Shown piece after piece: positions 16,646 through 27,209 of a stretch of 64,000 bases of DNA. The stretch's first letter is position 1, and each line of letters opens with the position of its first letter. A program made the translations under genes and the position numbers. Location of the stretch: NCBI RefSeq assembly GCF_000425445.1, contig NZ_KE384377.1, positions 422,948 to 486,947 on the forward strand, read 5' to 3'. The DNA is from Flavobacterium denitrificans DSM 15936 (GTDB lineage Bacteria > Bacteroidota > Bacteroidia > Flavobacteriales > Flavobacteriaceae). Below the pieces are notes generated by a model that was not told the DNA's origin, did no database searches, and saw nothing but the letters and a program-made list of their open reading frames with translations.

Positions 16646-17896
16646 TTAAAGTTGAGTAATAAAAGACCGTTCCATACCCTTGAATTTATGGGAAACCTTT
16701 TGCATATCCTTTCCGACTTTCTCGTTGAGTATCTTGGCATAAATCTGTGTGGTAGCAATGTTCTTATGTCCTAACATCTTGCTTAAACTTTCCAGCGGAA
16801 CACCCTCACTCAAAAACAAGGTAGCAAATGTATGACGTGCCAAATGGAACGTTACTCTCTTTTCTTTTAGACAGTCAATCTGTTGGGATATTCTCTTTAG
16901 GCTGTCATTGCAGACTGTGTTTGATGGTACAGGGAATACCTTTCCATCCTTTGAAAATCCCGCATATTTCTCAATAATCATTTTGGGAATATCCAACAGC
17001 ATCACGTTTGACGATGTGGCTGTCTTTTTCCTACGTATGATAATCCATTGGTTACCGTCAAAAAAATCTTGAATATTACTGTTTCTAAGCCCTTTCATAT
17101 CTGAATAGGAAAGACCTGTAAAGCAACTGAAAACAAACAAATCTTTAACCAATTCGCCTTTCTTTTTCTCGCAGTTGAATGTTACGAGCTGTTCCAACTC
17201 GTTCCGCAACAGATAACCCCTGTCTTTGTCCTTTTTGGTGTTCTTATACTCGCTGAACGGATTGAAAGCAAGATGCTTTCTGCTCATTGCCAATCGGCAA
17301 AGCGTGGTAAATCCAATCATATACAACCAAATGGTGTTGTGTGTCAAGTTTTTGTCGTCACGCAGGTAGTAATCAAAGTCCTGCACAAAATCAGATGTAA
17401 GGTCGTTGAATGATAAGTCAGAATAACCGTATTTTGTCAGTGCAAAATTTCGCAGATGCTTTAAAAGTGTTTTATACTTACTTCGTGTTCCATTTACCCG
17501 AAGTCCGCTATTGACTTTTTTCTCATAATCGGATAGAAACTGTTGATAGAATTTGAAAAAGGTAAGTTCTCCGCTTTCCATACCGAGAAAGGTATTTTTG
17601 AGTTTAGAACTGTTTACCGTTCCCTCGTTTTTTAGGGTTTTGGAATAACATTCCTCGATACCCAAACGGATTTTATCAAGCTTGCCGTTCACATCTTGGG
17701 CTTCTCGGCTTTTACCTAAAACCCTGCCGTACTTCAAATCCCAATTTGTTGCGGAAATATCCAATTTGGTACTGAATGCAGACTGTTTGCCGTTTACGGT
17801 AATCCTGCACATAACCGTAACTTTTCCGTTTTTCTTTGGGGCGTTCTTTTTAAGGTAGAACAATACCTTAAATGTTGATTTTTTTGTCGTTTCCAT
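16646..17896 (-). CDS. tyrosine recombinase / integrase of the mobile element (IntDOT-like)
   Basis: 416 residues from the ATG at 17896 (METTKKSTFKVLFYLKK); an upstream in-frame ATG at 17962 was judged less likely. The N-terminal arm-binding domain (about 8-90), a SAM-like core-binding domain (about 100-215) and the catalytic domain follow. Catalytic residues seen are HLARH (His-x-x-Arg), LGHKN and the Tyr in TQIYAKI. The first catalytic Arg is replaced: the motif reads FTGLSYSDM, with Ser where most family members have Arg, as known for IntDOT of CTnDOT. It is the last gene before core sequence, so it marks the right end of the element. Confidence 0.9.
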   Translation of the reverse strand: METTKKSTFKVLFYLKKNAPKKNGKVTVMCRITVNGKQSAFSTKLDISATNWDLKYGRVLGKSREAQDVNGKLDKIRLGIEECYSKTLKNEGTVNSSKLKNTFLGMESGELTFFKFYQQFLSDYEKKVNSGLRVNGTRSKYKTLLKHLRNFALTKYGYSDLSFNDLTSDFVQDFDYYLRDDKNLTHNTIWLYMIGFTTLCRLAMSRKHLAFNPFSEYKNTKKDKDRGYLLRNELEQLVTFNCEKKKGELVKDLFVFSCFTGLSYSDMKGLRNSNIQDFFDGNQWIIIRRKKTATSSNVMLLDIPKMIIEKYAGFSKDGKVFPVPSNTVCNDSLKRISQQIDCLKEKRVTFHLARHTFATLFLSEGVPLESLSKMLGHKNIATTQIYAKILNEKVGKDMQKVSHKFKGMERSFITQL

Positions 17897-18250
17897 ACTC
17901 ACAATTCTTAATGATAAAATTAAACCTATGTGAGCTACGGAACAATATGAAAAACTATGCATAAAGCTGAAATACAGTATTTTAAAACGATTGTTTCTAA
18001 TATTTAAAAGTAACGTTTTAGTAACCTTACTTTTGCCAAACCTCGCTTTTTACTGCTTTTTACCTCATTACCAAAAAATCATAAAACGGCTGTAAAGCCT
18101 TTATTTACAACCGTTTTGCCTGATATTAATCTTTGATGTATTTTTACTGAAACTTTATTTTAAAGTTAAATAAAAAAGCTTTGTCAAAGTTTTAAAACTT
18201 TGACAAAGCTGCTAAAATATTGATCCGGAATTAAGTTGAAATGAACTTAA
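17897..18250. other. right boundary region of the element, probable att side
   Basis: Non-coding. It contains the integrase upstream region, a near-perfect hairpin at 18083-18117 (aaaacggctgtaaa against tttacaaccgtttt) and the rimK terminator. Sequence style changes from element-like to core-like here. No tRNA gene lies here, and no direct repeat of convincing length was found in the left part of the window. Confidence 0.4.
18177..18210 (-). terminator. rimK terminator
   Basis: A perfect 34-base palindrome (arms agctttgtcaaagtttt and aaaactttgacaaagct). On the minus strand it is followed by ttttttattt, giving a strong Rho-independent terminator for the gene ending at 18251. Confidence 0.85.
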
Positions 18251-19618
18251 TTATAGTTTGAAATTCTTCTCAATCGCTTTAATCATTTCGCCAGCAACAT
18301 CCTTATTAGTTGCGCCTTCAATTCCTTCAAGACCAGGGGAAGAGTTTACTTCAAGCAATAAAGGTCCTTTAGAAGAACGAATAATATCAACACCTGCTAC
18401 TTTTAAATCCATTGCTTTTGCAGCTTTAATAGCGATCTTTTTTTCTTCTGCGGTAACTTTGATTACAGATGCTGTTCCGCCCAAGTGAATATTAGCTCTA
18501 AATTCGCCTGGCATAGCTTCACGCTGGATTGCGGCAACCACTTTTCCGTCAATTACAAAACAACGGATATCTTTTCCGTTTGCTTCTTTGATGAATTCCT
18601 GAACTAAGATATTGGCATTTAAACTTTTAAAAGCATTAATAACACTTTCTGCTGCTTTTTTGGTTTCGGCTAAAACAACGCCTTTTCCCTGTGTACCTTC
18701 CAGTAATTTTACAATTAGCGGTGAACCGCCAACCATTTTAATTAAGTTGTCTGTATCAAGCGGAGAATTGGCAAATCCGGTTGTTGGAATATCAATTCCG
18801 CTGTTCAAAAGCAATTGAAGTGAATATAGTTTATCGCGAGATTGTGTTATGGCAGTAGCTGAATTTAAAACAAAAACTTTCAAAGCCTCAAACTGGCGCG
18901 TTAAAGCACAACCATAAAAAGTAATACTCGGACGAATTCTCGGAATTATAGCATCAAATTCGTTTAAGATTTTTCCGCCTCTGTAATGAATTTCAGGTTT
19001 TTTGGCATCTAACTTCATGTAGCATTCCTTGATATTTAGGAAATGCATTTCGTGGCCACGCATTTCGCCGGCTTCCATGATTCTTTTGTTGCTGTATAAT
19101 TCTGGATTGCTGGCTAAAAGGCCGATTCGCAAGCCTGTTTTTGCTTTTTCAGAATTTTGATATAATTCTTTTAAAGATTCTGCTGTTGGCTGTCCTAGAA
19201 GGTATTTTTGTTCTGGATCGACCAAAACCCTTCCGCTCATCGCTTCGCGCCCTAAAAGCATTCTAAAACCCATAGAATCGCGATTGGTCAAAGTCATTTC
19301 AATTGGCCATTTTGCATCGCCAATTTTTAAGCTGGTTTGAATTACATATCGATGTTCTCTAAAGCCGCTTGAGCTTTTTACGATTCTTTTATCAACCAAT
19401 GGAGCTTCACAATGAATGATCGTTTTGATATTATTCTGAATTGGATTAATATCGAATTTCACCCAATTGGCATCATTTTTTATAAAAGGAGCTATGTTTA
19501 TTGCATGCATTGCCGAAGTTTTGGCACCAGAATCCACACGAGCTTTAATAGTTGGGATTCCGAGTTCTGGAAATGAGCACCATTCTTCGCTGCCTAAAAT
19601 GACTTTGTTTTGAAGCAT
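18251..19618 (-). CDS. rimK: RimK-type ATP-grasp ligase with N-terminal RimB-like protease domain
   Basis: 455 residues. Residues about 5-140 resemble the retropepsin-like ATP-dependent zinc protease domain (RimB, formerly DUF615-type) with [14 protein letters not shown], Asp at 29, and MLLGREAM near 130. Residues about 160-455 are RimK: a pre-ATP-grasp segment, the lid [20 protein letters not shown], and the Mg-binding end [16 protein letters not shown]. RimK adds glutamate to ribosomal protein S6 or related substrates; RimB trims or releases such tails in other bacteria. The fused form is common in Bacteroidota. First core gene to the right of the element, single transcription unit. The substrate is not shown by sequence. 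Confidence 0.88.
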   Translation of the reverse strand: MLQNKVILGSEEWCSFPELGIPTIKARVDSGAKTSAMHAINIAPFIKNDANWVKFDINPIQNNIKTIIHCEAPLVDKRIVKSSSGFREHRYVIQTSLKIGDAKWPIEMTLTNRDSMGFRMLLGREAMSGRVLVDPEQKYLLGQPTAESLKELYQNSEKAKTGLRIGLLASNPELYSNKRIMEAGEMRGHEMHFLNIKECYMKLDAKKPEIHYRGGKILNEFDAIIPRIRPSITFYGCALTRQFEALKVFVLNSATAITQSRDKLYSLQLLLNSGIDIPTTGFANSPLDTDNLIKMVGGSPLIVKLLEGTQGKGVVLAETKKAAESVINAFKSLNANILVQEFIKEANGKDIRCFVIDGKVVAAIQREAMPGEFRANIHLGGTASVIKVTAEEKKIAIKAAKAMDLKVAGVDIIRSSKGPLLLEVNSSPGLEGIEGATNKDVAGEMIKAIEKNFKL

Positions 19619-19698
19619 AAGTTGTTTTTATTATAGAATTTAAATTCAAAAATAGCTATTTGCTTTTACTAAAGATAGTGATTTTTAATAAAAAAAAT

Positions 19699-19727
19699 AC
19701 CCGTTATGTTATGAAAACGTAACGGGC
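19699..19727 (-). terminator. clpC terminator
   Basis: Inverted repeat cccgtta / taacggg with T-run on the minus strand (gggtattttttttattaa). It lies between clpC and rimK, which are both on the minus strand, so they are separate units. Confidence 0.7.
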
Positions 19728-19757
19728 ATGTTATGAATGTTATAAATTTAAACTAAT

Positions 19758-22304
19758 TTACTGATTTGTCGGCTCTTCAGCTTTATGGATTTCAACTGAT
19801 AATTCTTGTGAATCATCTTTCAAATCCATCATGATTTCATCACCAGAATGTATTTTTGAAGTGATGATTTCTTCCGCTAGCAAATCTTCAACATATTTCT
19901 GAATTGCTCTTTTAAGCGGTCTAGCTCCAAACTGCTTGTCAAAACCTTTTTCAGCAATAAATGCTTTTGCTTTGTCAGTCAAGCTTAATTTGTATCCTAA
20001 TTCAGCAATACGAGAATAAAGTTTTTTCAATTCGATCTCGATAATCAAGTCAATATCAGCTTTTTCTAGTGCGTTGAATACAATTACATCATCAATTCTG
20101 TTTAAAAATTCAGGAGCAAAAGTTTTCTTCAATGCATTTTCGATAATGCTTTTTGAGTTTTCATCAGCTTGAGCGGTTCTTGCTGCAGTTCCGAATCCAA
20201 CACCTTGTCCAAAGTCTTTCAACTGACGTGCACCAACGTTAGATGTCATGATGATGATAGTGTTTTTAAAGTCAATTTTACGACCTAAACTATCTGTTAA
20301 ATATCCATCATCAAGAACTTGAAGCATCATATTAAATACATCAGGATGCGCTTTTTCAATCTCATCTAAAAGAACCACACAGTAAGGTTTTCTGCGAACT
20401 TTTTCAGTCAATTGACCACCTTCTTCGTAACCAACATATCCTGGAGGCGCTCCAACTAAACGAGAGATTGCAAATTTCTCCATGTATTCACTCATGTCGA
20501 TACGAACTAATGCATCTTCAGAATCAAATAATTCTTTTGCTAAAACTTTTGCTAACTGCGTTTTACCAACTCCAGTCTGACCTAAGAAAATAAACGAACC
20601 AATTGGTTTGTTTGGATCTTTAAGTCCGGCTCTGTTACGTTGGATAGAACGTGCAATTTTAAGAACCGCTTCATTTTGACCAATTACTTTATTCTGAATC
20701 AGTTCAGGTAAATGAGCCAATTTGTTGCTTTCTGTTTGCGCGATTCTATTAACAGGAATTCCAGTCATCATTGAAACAACATCAGCTACATTATCTTCAG
20801 TAACTTCAATTCGGTTGTTTTTAGAATCTTCTTCCCATTGTTCTTGTGCTAAAGCAAGATCTTTTTCGATACGTTTTTCATCATCACGAAGTTTGGCTGC
20901 TTCTTCATATTTTTGCTTTTTAACAACCATATTCTTCATTTCGCGAACTTCTTCCAATTGACGTTCTAAATCCAAAATTTGTTTCGGAACATCAATGTTT
21001 GTGATGTGCACGCGTGATCCAGCCTCATCCATTGCATCGATAGCTTTGTCTGGCAAGAAACGCTCAGACATATATCTGTTTGTTAATTTTACACAAGCCT
21101 CAATTGCTTCTGGAGTATATGTTACATTGTGGTGATCTTCGTATTTGTCTTTTACATTGTTCAAAATAGCGATTGTTTCTTCAACCGAAGTTGGCTCAAC
21201 AATTACTTTTTGGAAACGTCTTTCTAAAGCACCATCTTTTTCAATATATTGTCTGTACTCATCAAGAGTAGTAGCACCAATACATTGAATTTCGCCTCTT
21301 GCTAAAGCAGGTTTGAACATGTTTGAAGCATCAAGTGAACCTGTTGCTCCTCCAGCCCCCACAATAGTATGGATTTCATCAATAAAAAGAATAATATCGT
21401 CGTTTTTTTCCAGCTCATTCATTACGGCTTTCATTCTTTCCTCAAATTGTCCTCTGTATTTTGTTCCAGCAACTAAGCTAGCCAAATCAAGAGTCACAAC
21501 ACGTTTATTGAAAAGAATACGAGATACTTTCTTTTGGATGATACGCAAAGCCAGTCCTTCTGCAATAGCAGATTTACCAACTCCAGGTTCTCCAATAAGA
21601 AGCGGGTTGTTCTTTTTTCTTCGGCTTAAAATTTGAGAAACGCGTTCAATTTCTTTTTCGCGTCCCACGACAGGGTCAAGTTTTCCTTCCTCAGCCATTT
21701 CTGTTAAATCTCTCCCAAAATTATCTAGCACCGGAGTTTTAGATTTTTTGTTTGACTTATTGGCGGGATTATTGAAACTACTTTCTTTTAAACTGTCATC
21801 TTGTCCTGAATCGTCATTGTATGACTCATTTCGTGGCAAGTTTTCTAAAAATTCTTCTTCGTTTGGCGTCATGTTTAGATATTGTTCTTTAGCTATGTCA
21901 TAATCTATTTTTAGCTTATTCAATAGCTTGGTTGTTGGATCGTTTTCGTTTCGTAAGATACACAAAAGCAGGTGCGCCGTGCTAATCGACGAGCTTTGAA
22001 ATACTTTTGCTTCAAGAAATGTTGTCTTTAAGGCTCTTTCGGCCTGACGTGTTAGATGAAGGTTTTTCTTTTCAGTGTTTATTTCAACGCTGTGATTGGC
22101 TGGACTGAGTATTTCTACTTTCCTGCGTAAATGATCTAAATCGACAGCTAGGTTATTAAGTATATGAATAGCTTTTCCGTTACCATCTCTTAAAATGCCT
22201 AGCATCAGATGTTCAGTACCAATAAAGTCGTGCCCTAAACGTAGAGCTTCTTCCTTACTGTATGTAATAACATCTTTTACCCTTGGTGAAAAATTATTAT
22301 CCAT
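19758..22304 (-). CDS. clpC: Clp protease ATPase subunit ClpC
   Basis: 848 residues, full length. Two Clp N-repeats (1-145) precede AAA domain 1 (Walker A GEPGVGKS, 238-245), a middle region with a UVR-like segment (KQKYEEAAKLRDDEKRIEKD) and AAA domain 2 (Walker A GQTGVGKT, Walker B VVLLDEIEKAH). The short middle coiled coil with the UVR motif separates ClpC from ClpB. It unfolds proteins for ClpP or acts as a chaperone in the cytoplasm. It is divergent from gyrA with a 258-base gap that must hold both promoters. No mcsAB/ctsR genes are near. Confidence 0.93.
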   Translation of the reverse strand: MDNNFSPRVKDVITYSKEEALRLGHDFIGTEHLMLGILRDGNGKAIHILNNLAVDLDHLRRKVEILSPANHSVEINTEKKNLHLTRQAERALKTTFLEAKVFQSSSISTAHLLLCILRNENDPTTKLLNKLKIDYDIAKEQYLNMTPNEEEFLENLPRNESYNDDSGQDDSLKESSFNNPANKSNKKSKTPVLDNFGRDLTEMAEEGKLDPVVGREKEIERVSQILSRRKKNNPLLIGEPGVGKSAIAEGLALRIIQKKVSRILFNKRVVTLDLASLVAGTKYRGQFEERMKAVMNELEKNDDIILFIDEIHTIVGAGGATGSLDASNMFKPALARGEIQCIGATTLDEYRQYIEKDGALERRFQKVIVEPTSVEETIAILNNVKDKYEDHHNVTYTPEAIEACVKLTNRYMSERFLPDKAIDAMDEAGSRVHITNIDVPKQILDLERQLEEVREMKNMVVKKQKYEEAAKLRDDEKRIEKDLALAQEQWEEDSKNNRIEVTEDNVADVVSMMTGIPVNRIAQTESNKLAHLPELIQNKVIGQNEAVLKIARSIQRNRAGLKDPNKPIGSFIFLGQTGVGKTQLAKVLAKELFDSEDALVRIDMSEYMEKFAISRLVGAPPGYVGYEEGGQLTEKVRRKPYCVVLLDEIEKAHPDVFNMMLQVLDDGYLTDSLGRKIDFKNTIIIMTSNVGARQLKDFGQGVGFGTAARTAQADENSKSIIENALKKTFAPEFLNRIDDVIVFNALEKADIDLIIEIELKKLYSRIAELGYKLSLTDKAKAFIAEKGFDKQFGARPLKRAIQKYVEDLLAEEIITSKIHSGDEIMMDLKDDSQELSVEIHKAEEPTNQ

Positions 22305-22562
22305 AATATATTAATTCGTAATGTAAATTTAATTATTTACTGGTTGAAAAACAAAAATCATACCTAGCGATATCTGCTGTCAGCTAATTGACAAAAAAAA
22401 TAACAAAAAAAGCGTTAAAAAACGCTTAATTTATTAACTAAAAGCGAAAATAAAGTTGTTAATAAATCATTTAAATAAGTGTAAGGAAATAGCTGAAAAA
22501 ATTTTAAAAAAACGTATCTTGGCACGCTTTGAAACTATTATAATTATTTAATATAACAACTT

Positions 22563-25205
22563 ATGTCTGAAGGAGAAAAGTTAATTCCTATTAACATAGA
22601 GGATGAAATGAAGTCAGCTTACATCGATTATTCGATGTCGGTAATCGTATCTAGAGCACTTCCTGATGTTAGAGATGGCTTGAAACCAGTGCATCGAAGA
22701 GTTCTTTACGGAATGTATGATTTAGGTGTAACATCAAGATCTGCCCACAAAAAATCTGCGAGAATTGTAGGGGAGGTTCTGGGTAAGTATCACCCACACG
22801 GAGATACTTCTGTTTATGACGCAATGGTACGTATGGCTCAAGAGTGGAGTATGCGATATTTATTAGTTGATGGTCAGGGTAACTTTGGTTCTGTCGATGG
22901 TGATAGTCCTGCAGCAATGCGTTATACCGAGGCCAGAATGCGCAAGATTTCTGAAGAAATTATGGCAGATATCGAAAAAGAAACAGTTGATTTTCAATTG
23001 AACTTTGACGATACATTATATGAGCCAAAAGTAATGCCTACAAAAGTTCCTACTTTATTAGTAAACGGGGCGACAGGTATTGCAGTTGGTATGGCAACCA
23101 ATATGCCACCACACAATTTAACTGAAGTTATCAATGGTACTTTAGCGTACTTAGATAATAACGATATTGAAGTTGACGAATTAATGACGCATATTAAAGC
23201 ACCAGATTTTCCAACTGGTGGTGTAATATATGGTTATGAAGGTGTTCGTGAAGCTTTCAAAACGGGGCGTGGACGTATTGTAATGCGTGCAAAAGTTGGT
23301 TTTGAAGAAGTTGACGGAAGAGAATGCATCATCGTTACTGAAATTCCATATCAAGTTAACAAAGCCGAAATGATCAAACGTACGGCTGATTTAGTTAACG
23401 AGAAAAAAATCGAAGGTATTGCCAATATCCGTGACGAATCGGATAGAAGTGGTATGCGTATCGTTTATATCTTGAAACGTGATGCTACGCCAAACGTAGT
23501 TTTGAATACCTTATATAAATACACTCAATTACAATCTTCTTTCAGTGTAAATAATATTGCATTAGTAAAAGGACGTCCTCAATTGTTGAATCTAAAAGAC
23601 ATGATTCACTATTTTATCGAGCACCGTCACGATGTAGTAGTTAGAAGAACACAGTTTGAATTACGCAAAGCGGAAGAAAGGGCACATATCTTAGAAGGAT
23701 TAATTATTGCTTCTGATAATATTGATGAAGTAATTGCGTTAATTAGAGGTTCTAAAAACACAGATGAAGCGAGAGAGAAATTAATCGAAAGATTTAAATT
23801 ATCAGATATTCAGGCTCGTGCCATTGTTGAAATGCGTTTACGTCAATTAACAGGTCTGGAACAAGATAAATTAAGAGCTGAGTTTGAAGAATTAATGAAG
23901 TTAATTGAGCACTTAAAAGCTTTATTAGCAGATGTTAATTTAAGAATTGATTTGATTAAAGAAGAGCTTACAGAAATTCGTGATAAATACGGTGATGATC
24001 GTCGTTCTCAAATTGAATATTCTGGTGGGGATGTAAGTATTGAGGATCTTATTGCTGACGAAAATGTTGTAATTACAATTTCACATGCAGGTTATATCAA
24101 ACGTACTAATTTGACAGAATACAAAACTCAAAATAGAGGTGGAGTTGGTCAAAAAAGTGCCGGAACAAGAGATCAGGATTTCCTTGAGCACATGTTCGTT
24201 GCAACTAATCACCAGTATATGATGTTTTTTACGCAAAAAGGAAAATGTTTCTGGATGCGTGTTTATGAAATTCCTGAAGGAAGCAAAACGGCAAAAGGTA
24301 GAGCAATTCAGAACTTGGTGAACATTGAAAGTGATGATAAAGTAAAAGCTTTCATTTGTACGCAAGACTTAAAAGATAAAGATTATATCAATACCCATAA
24401 TCTTGTAATGGTAACGAAACAAGGACAGGTTAAGAAAACTTCGTTAGAGAAGTATTCTAAGCCTCGTGTAAATGGAGTTGCTGCGATTACAATTAAAGAA
24501 GGTGACGAATTGATTGGTGCTCAGTTAACAAACGGTGAAAGCCAAATTATCTTAGCGGTTAAATCTGGTAAATTAGTTCGTTTTGAGGAAACTAAAACAC
24601 GTCCGATGGGAAGAACAGCTTCTGGAGTTCGTGGAATTACATTGAAAGATGAAACTGACGAAGTAATCGGAATGGTTACTGTTGATAAAAACGATATCGC
24701 AGAATCTCAAATTTTGGTTGTAACTGAAAACGGTTACGGAAAACGTACCAAATTGGTTGACGAAGATGGAGAAGATGTTTATAGAATTACAAACCGTGGT
24801 GGTAAAGGAGTTAAAACGCTTAATATCACTGAAAAAACAGGTAAATTAATCTCTATCAATGCTGTGACAGATTCTGATGATTTGATGATTATCAACAAAT
24901 CAGGATTGACAATTAGAATGGCGATCGAAGACTTACGCGTTATGGGACGTGCAACTCAAGGTGTGAGATTGATCAACTTAAAAGGAAAAGATTCTATCGC
25001 TGCTGTAACAACTGTAATGAAAGACGAAGCTGAAGAAGTTGTTGTAGACGAAGATGGAAATGTGATTGAATCTGCAATCGAAAGAGTTAAGCCTGATCTT
25101 GATGAAGTTCTTGAAGACGATGGAGTATCAGATGATGACGATGATGACGCTGATGATGTAGTTGAAGACGAAGAAGAATCTGATGAGGAGGAATCAGAAG
25201 AATAA
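22563..25205 (+). CDS. gyrA: DNA gyrase subunit A
   Basis: 880 residues. The breakage-reunion domain has the catalytic Tyr at 121 ([10 protein letters not shown]) and the quinolone region [15 protein letters not shown]. Thr82 and Asp86 correspond to E. coli Ser83 and Asp87; Thr is the usual residue in Flavobacterium, so this is not itself a sign of resistance. The C-terminal domain of about 300 residues has the GyrA-box type beta-pinwheel repeats (the motif region [14 protein letters not shown]), and the last 45 residues are a highly acidic tail rich in Asp/Glu. With GyrB it introduces negative supercoils. A TPR gene follows 41 bases later and is probably cotranscribed. Confidence 0.96.
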   Translation: MSEGEKLIPINIEDEMKSAYIDYSMSVIVSRALPDVRDGLKPVHRRVLYGMYDLGVTSRSAHKKSARIVGEVLGKYHPHGDTSVYDAMVRMAQEWSMRYLLVDGQGNFGSVDGDSPAAMRYTEARMRKISEEIMADIEKETVDFQLNFDDTLYEPKVMPTKVPTLLVNGATGIAVGMATNMPPHNLTEVINGTLAYLDNNDIEVDELMTHIKAPDFPTGGVIYGYEGVREAFKTGRGRIVMRAKVGFEEVDGRECIIVTEIPYQVNKAEMIKRTADLVNEKKIEGIANIRDESDRSGMRIVYILKRDATPNVVLNTLYKYTQLQSSFSVNNIALVKGRPQLLNLKDMIHYFIEHRHDVVVRRTQFELRKAEERAHILEGLIIASDNIDEVIALIRGSKNTDEAREKLIERFKLSDIQARAIVEMRLRQLTGLEQDKLRAEFEELMKLIEHLKALLADVNLRIDLIKEELTEIRDKYGDDRRSQIEYSGGDVSIEDLIADENVVITISHAGYIKRTNLTEYKTQNRGGVGQKSAGTRDQDFLEHMFVATNHQYMMFFTQKGKCFWMRVYEIPEGSKTAKGRAIQNLVNIESDDKVKAFICTQDLKDKDYINTHNLVMVTKQGQVKKTSLEKYSKPRVNGVAAITIKEGDELIGAQLTNGESQIILAVKSGKLVRFEETKTRPMGRTASGVRGITLKDETDEVIGMVTVDKNDIAESQILVVTENGYGKRTKLVDEDGEDVYRITNRGGKGVKTLNITEKTGKLISINAVTDSDDLMIINKSGLTIRMAIEDLRVMGRATQGVRLINLKGKDSIAAVTTVMKDEAEEVVVDEDGNVIESAIERVKPDLDEVLEDDGVSDDDDDDADDVVEDEEESDEEESEE

Positions 25206-25246
25206 TAAAAAAGAAAAATTAAAATTAAATACACAAATTGAATATT

Positions 25247-26515
25247 ATGAAAAGTAAATATGTAATACTTGCTTCAGCGTTATTGATTTCAGTAGCTACT
25301 TTTGCTCAGAAAGATCAAATCAAAAATGCTGAGAAAGCTTTAAAAGGCGGAGATGCTCAAGGGGCAATTGCAATATTGAAAGATGCTGAAAACTTGGTAA
25401 CAAATGCAAAAGATGTTGAGCAAGCTCAATACTATTTTGTTAAAGGAAATGCTTACTTGGATTTGGCTAACAAAAAAGTTGAAGAAAGCAAAAATTTAAG
25501 TGCTGCTGCTGAAAGCTACAAAAAATTAATTGAGGTTGAAAAAGCTTCTGGGAAACAAAAATACTCAACTCAAGCAGCTGCTTCAATAACTAGCATTAAA
25601 GGATTGTTGATCAATTCGGCTATTGCTGATTCTCAGGCTGGTAAAAACACTGATGGGGCTAAAAAATTGTATGATGCTTATATGTTGGACAAAAATGATA
25701 CAATCAATTTATACTATGCAGCTTCTACAGCAGTAAATGCACAAGATTATGATACTGCTTTGCCTATGTATGAAGAATTGAAAAAATTAAACTATTCTGG
25801 AAAAGGAACTCTTTATACTGCTGTAAACAAGATTTCTGGAAGCGAAGATGGTTTTGCTAATGCAAAAGATAGAGATTTAGCTGTAAAATTAGGAACTCAC
25901 GAAAAACCAAAAACAGAAGCAGTTCCTTCTAAAAGAGGTGAGATTTACAAAAATTTGGCGTTGATTTTAGTTCAAAAAGGAAGAACAGAAGATGCTAAAA
26001 AAGCAATTGCCGATGCAAGAAAAACAAATCCAGAAGACACTTCTTTGATTCTTACAGAGGCTAACTTGTACTTGGAAACTAAAGATTTTGATACATACAA
26101 AAAACTAGTTAACGAAGCTTTGGAAAAAGATCCAAATAATGCTGATTTGATTTTTAATTTAGGAGTTATTAGTGCGGGTGCAAAAAATACTGCAGATGCT
26201 GAGAAATACTATCTAAAAGCAATAGAAATTAAACCTGATTATGTAAATGCTTATATCAACCTTGCAGCGTTGAAATTAGAGGCTGAAAAACCAATCATTG
26301 ATGAAATGAATAAGTTAGGTACTTCAGATAAAGATATGAAGCGTTATGATGTATTAAAAGCGAAAAGAGAAGGAGTTTTCAAAAGTGTAATTCCTTACCT
26401 TAAAAAAGCTAACGAGCTAGATCCTAAAAATGAAGATGTTACTAAAACATTGTTAGGAGTTTACAGCGCTCTTGAAATGACTGCTGAAGCTAAAGCATTG
26501 AAAGCTAAAATGTAA
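25247..26515 (+). CDS. exported tetratricopeptide-repeat protein
   Basis: 422 residues from the ATG at 25247 (a TTG nine bases upstream is less likely). The signal peptide is MKSKYVILASALLISVATFA with cleavage before QKDQ. The mature part is helical with TPR units, clearest at about 70-110, 220-260 and 295-345 (PDYVNAYINLAALKLEAEK). It lies in the periplasm or outer envelope. It follows gyrA closely, a conserved order in Flavobacteriaceae, but no functional link is known. Partner proteins cannot be named. Confidence 0.85.
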   Translation: MKSKYVILASALLISVATFAQKDQIKNAEKALKGGDAQGAIAILKDAENLVTNAKDVEQAQYYFVKGNAYLDLANKKVEESKNLSAAAESYKKLIEVEKASGKQKYSTQAAASITSIKGLLINSAIADSQAGKNTDGAKKLYDAYMLDKNDTINLYYAASTAVNAQDYDTALPMYEELKKLNYSGKGTLYTAVNKISGSEDGFANAKDRDLAVKLGTHEKPKTEAVPSKRGEIYKNLALILVQKGRTEDAKKAIADARKTNPEDTSLILTEANLYLETKDFDTYKKLVNEALEKDPNNADLIFNLGVISAGAKNTADAEKYYLKAIEIKPDYVNAYINLAALKLEAEKPIIDEMNKLGTSDKDMKRYDVLKAKREGVFKSVIPYLKKANELDPKNEDVTKTLLGVYSALEMTAEAKALKAKM

Positions 26516-26535
26516 TAACAGTTTTCTAGATATAT

Positions 26536-26577
26536 AAAAAAAAACATTCACCGCGGTGAATGTTTTTTTTTTTTTTT
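26536..26577. terminator. bidirectional terminator between TPR gene and osmC
   Basis: Hairpin aacattcaccgcggtgaatgtt with A-run on one side and a T-run of 14 on the other, between convergent genes. It should stop transcription in both directions. Confidence 0.9.
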
Positions 26578-26590
26578 ATGCCTTTTTGTT

Positions 26591-27007
26591 TTATTCTAAA
26601 TTGGCATTAAGCGTAATTGTTGTATTTAAAAGTTTGGAAATTGGGCAAATTTCTTTTGCTTTATTAGCTATAGCATTGAATTCAGCTGCAGAAATTGAAG
26701 GGACTTTTCCTTTTAATTCCAAATGGATTAATGTGATGGTTCCGTCTTCAAAAGTTACAGAAGCTTCTGTTGTTAAATCATCTGCTGTAAAACCTGCGTC
26801 ATTTAATAAAAAACTTAATTGCATTGTAAAACAGCCCGAATGTGCAGCTGCAACAAGTTCTTCTGGGTTTGTACCAACACCATCTGCAAATCTCGTTTTA
26901 AATGATAATTGTGCATTGTCTAAAGTTGTACTTTGCGTGCTTATCGTTCCTTTGCCTTCCATGCCGGTTCCTTGCCAATTGGCGTGTGCTTTTCTTGTAA
27001 ATTTCAT
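26591..27007 (-). CDS. osmC: OsmC-type peroxiredoxin
   Basis: 138 residues. OsmC/Ohr fold: the two redox cysteines lie in AAAHSGCFTMQ (about residue 60) and KEICPISKLL (about 125), and the EELVAAAHSGC motif marks the OsmC branch. It detoxifies organic hydroperoxides in the cytoplasm using dihydrolipoamide-type or thiol reductants. The sequence starts MKFTRKAHANWQG, typical of OsmC. Single gene. Confidence 0.9.
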   Translation of the reverse strand: MKFTRKAHANWQGTGMEGKGTISTQSTTLDNAQLSFKTRFADGVGTNPEELVAAAHSGCFTMQLSFLLNDAGFTADDLTTEASVTFEDGTITLIHLELKGKVPSISAAEFNAIANKAKEICPISKLLNTTITLNANLE

Positions 27008-27142
27008 ATTTCAGTTATTTTTTAATTAATAAATAAAAAGCAGTTAAGATGTTGATTATCAATTGTTATGATGATATCAAATATAGTCAATATTTTTAAG
27101 TGTCGCTTTATCAATTTGTTATCTGAAAGTAAAATGCATAAA

Positions 27143-27173
27143 AAAAGATGCAATGATTTATTGTTGCATCTTT
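27143..27173 (-). terminator. terminator of the DUF349 gene
   Basis: Inverted repeat aaagatgcaa / ttgcatcttt. On the minus strand a T-run (ctttttttatg) follows. Located 37 bases past the stop of the DUF349 gene. Confidence 0.75.
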
Positions 27174-27209
27174 TATCCCGAAAAACCTTTGGGATTGTAT
27201 TTTTTGTTG

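Noticed and set aside
17897..18250. tRNA as integration target
   Set aside because: No cloverleaf or TpsiC-like word was found in the stretch between the integrase and rimK.
22803..22820. Quinolone-resistance change in gyrA (Thr82)
   Set aside because: Thr at this position is, to my knowledge, the normal residue in Flavobacterium, and Asp86 is unchanged.
24956..25234. Ser-rich minus-strand frame
   Set aside because: It is the complement of the acidic Asp/Glu tail of gyrA.
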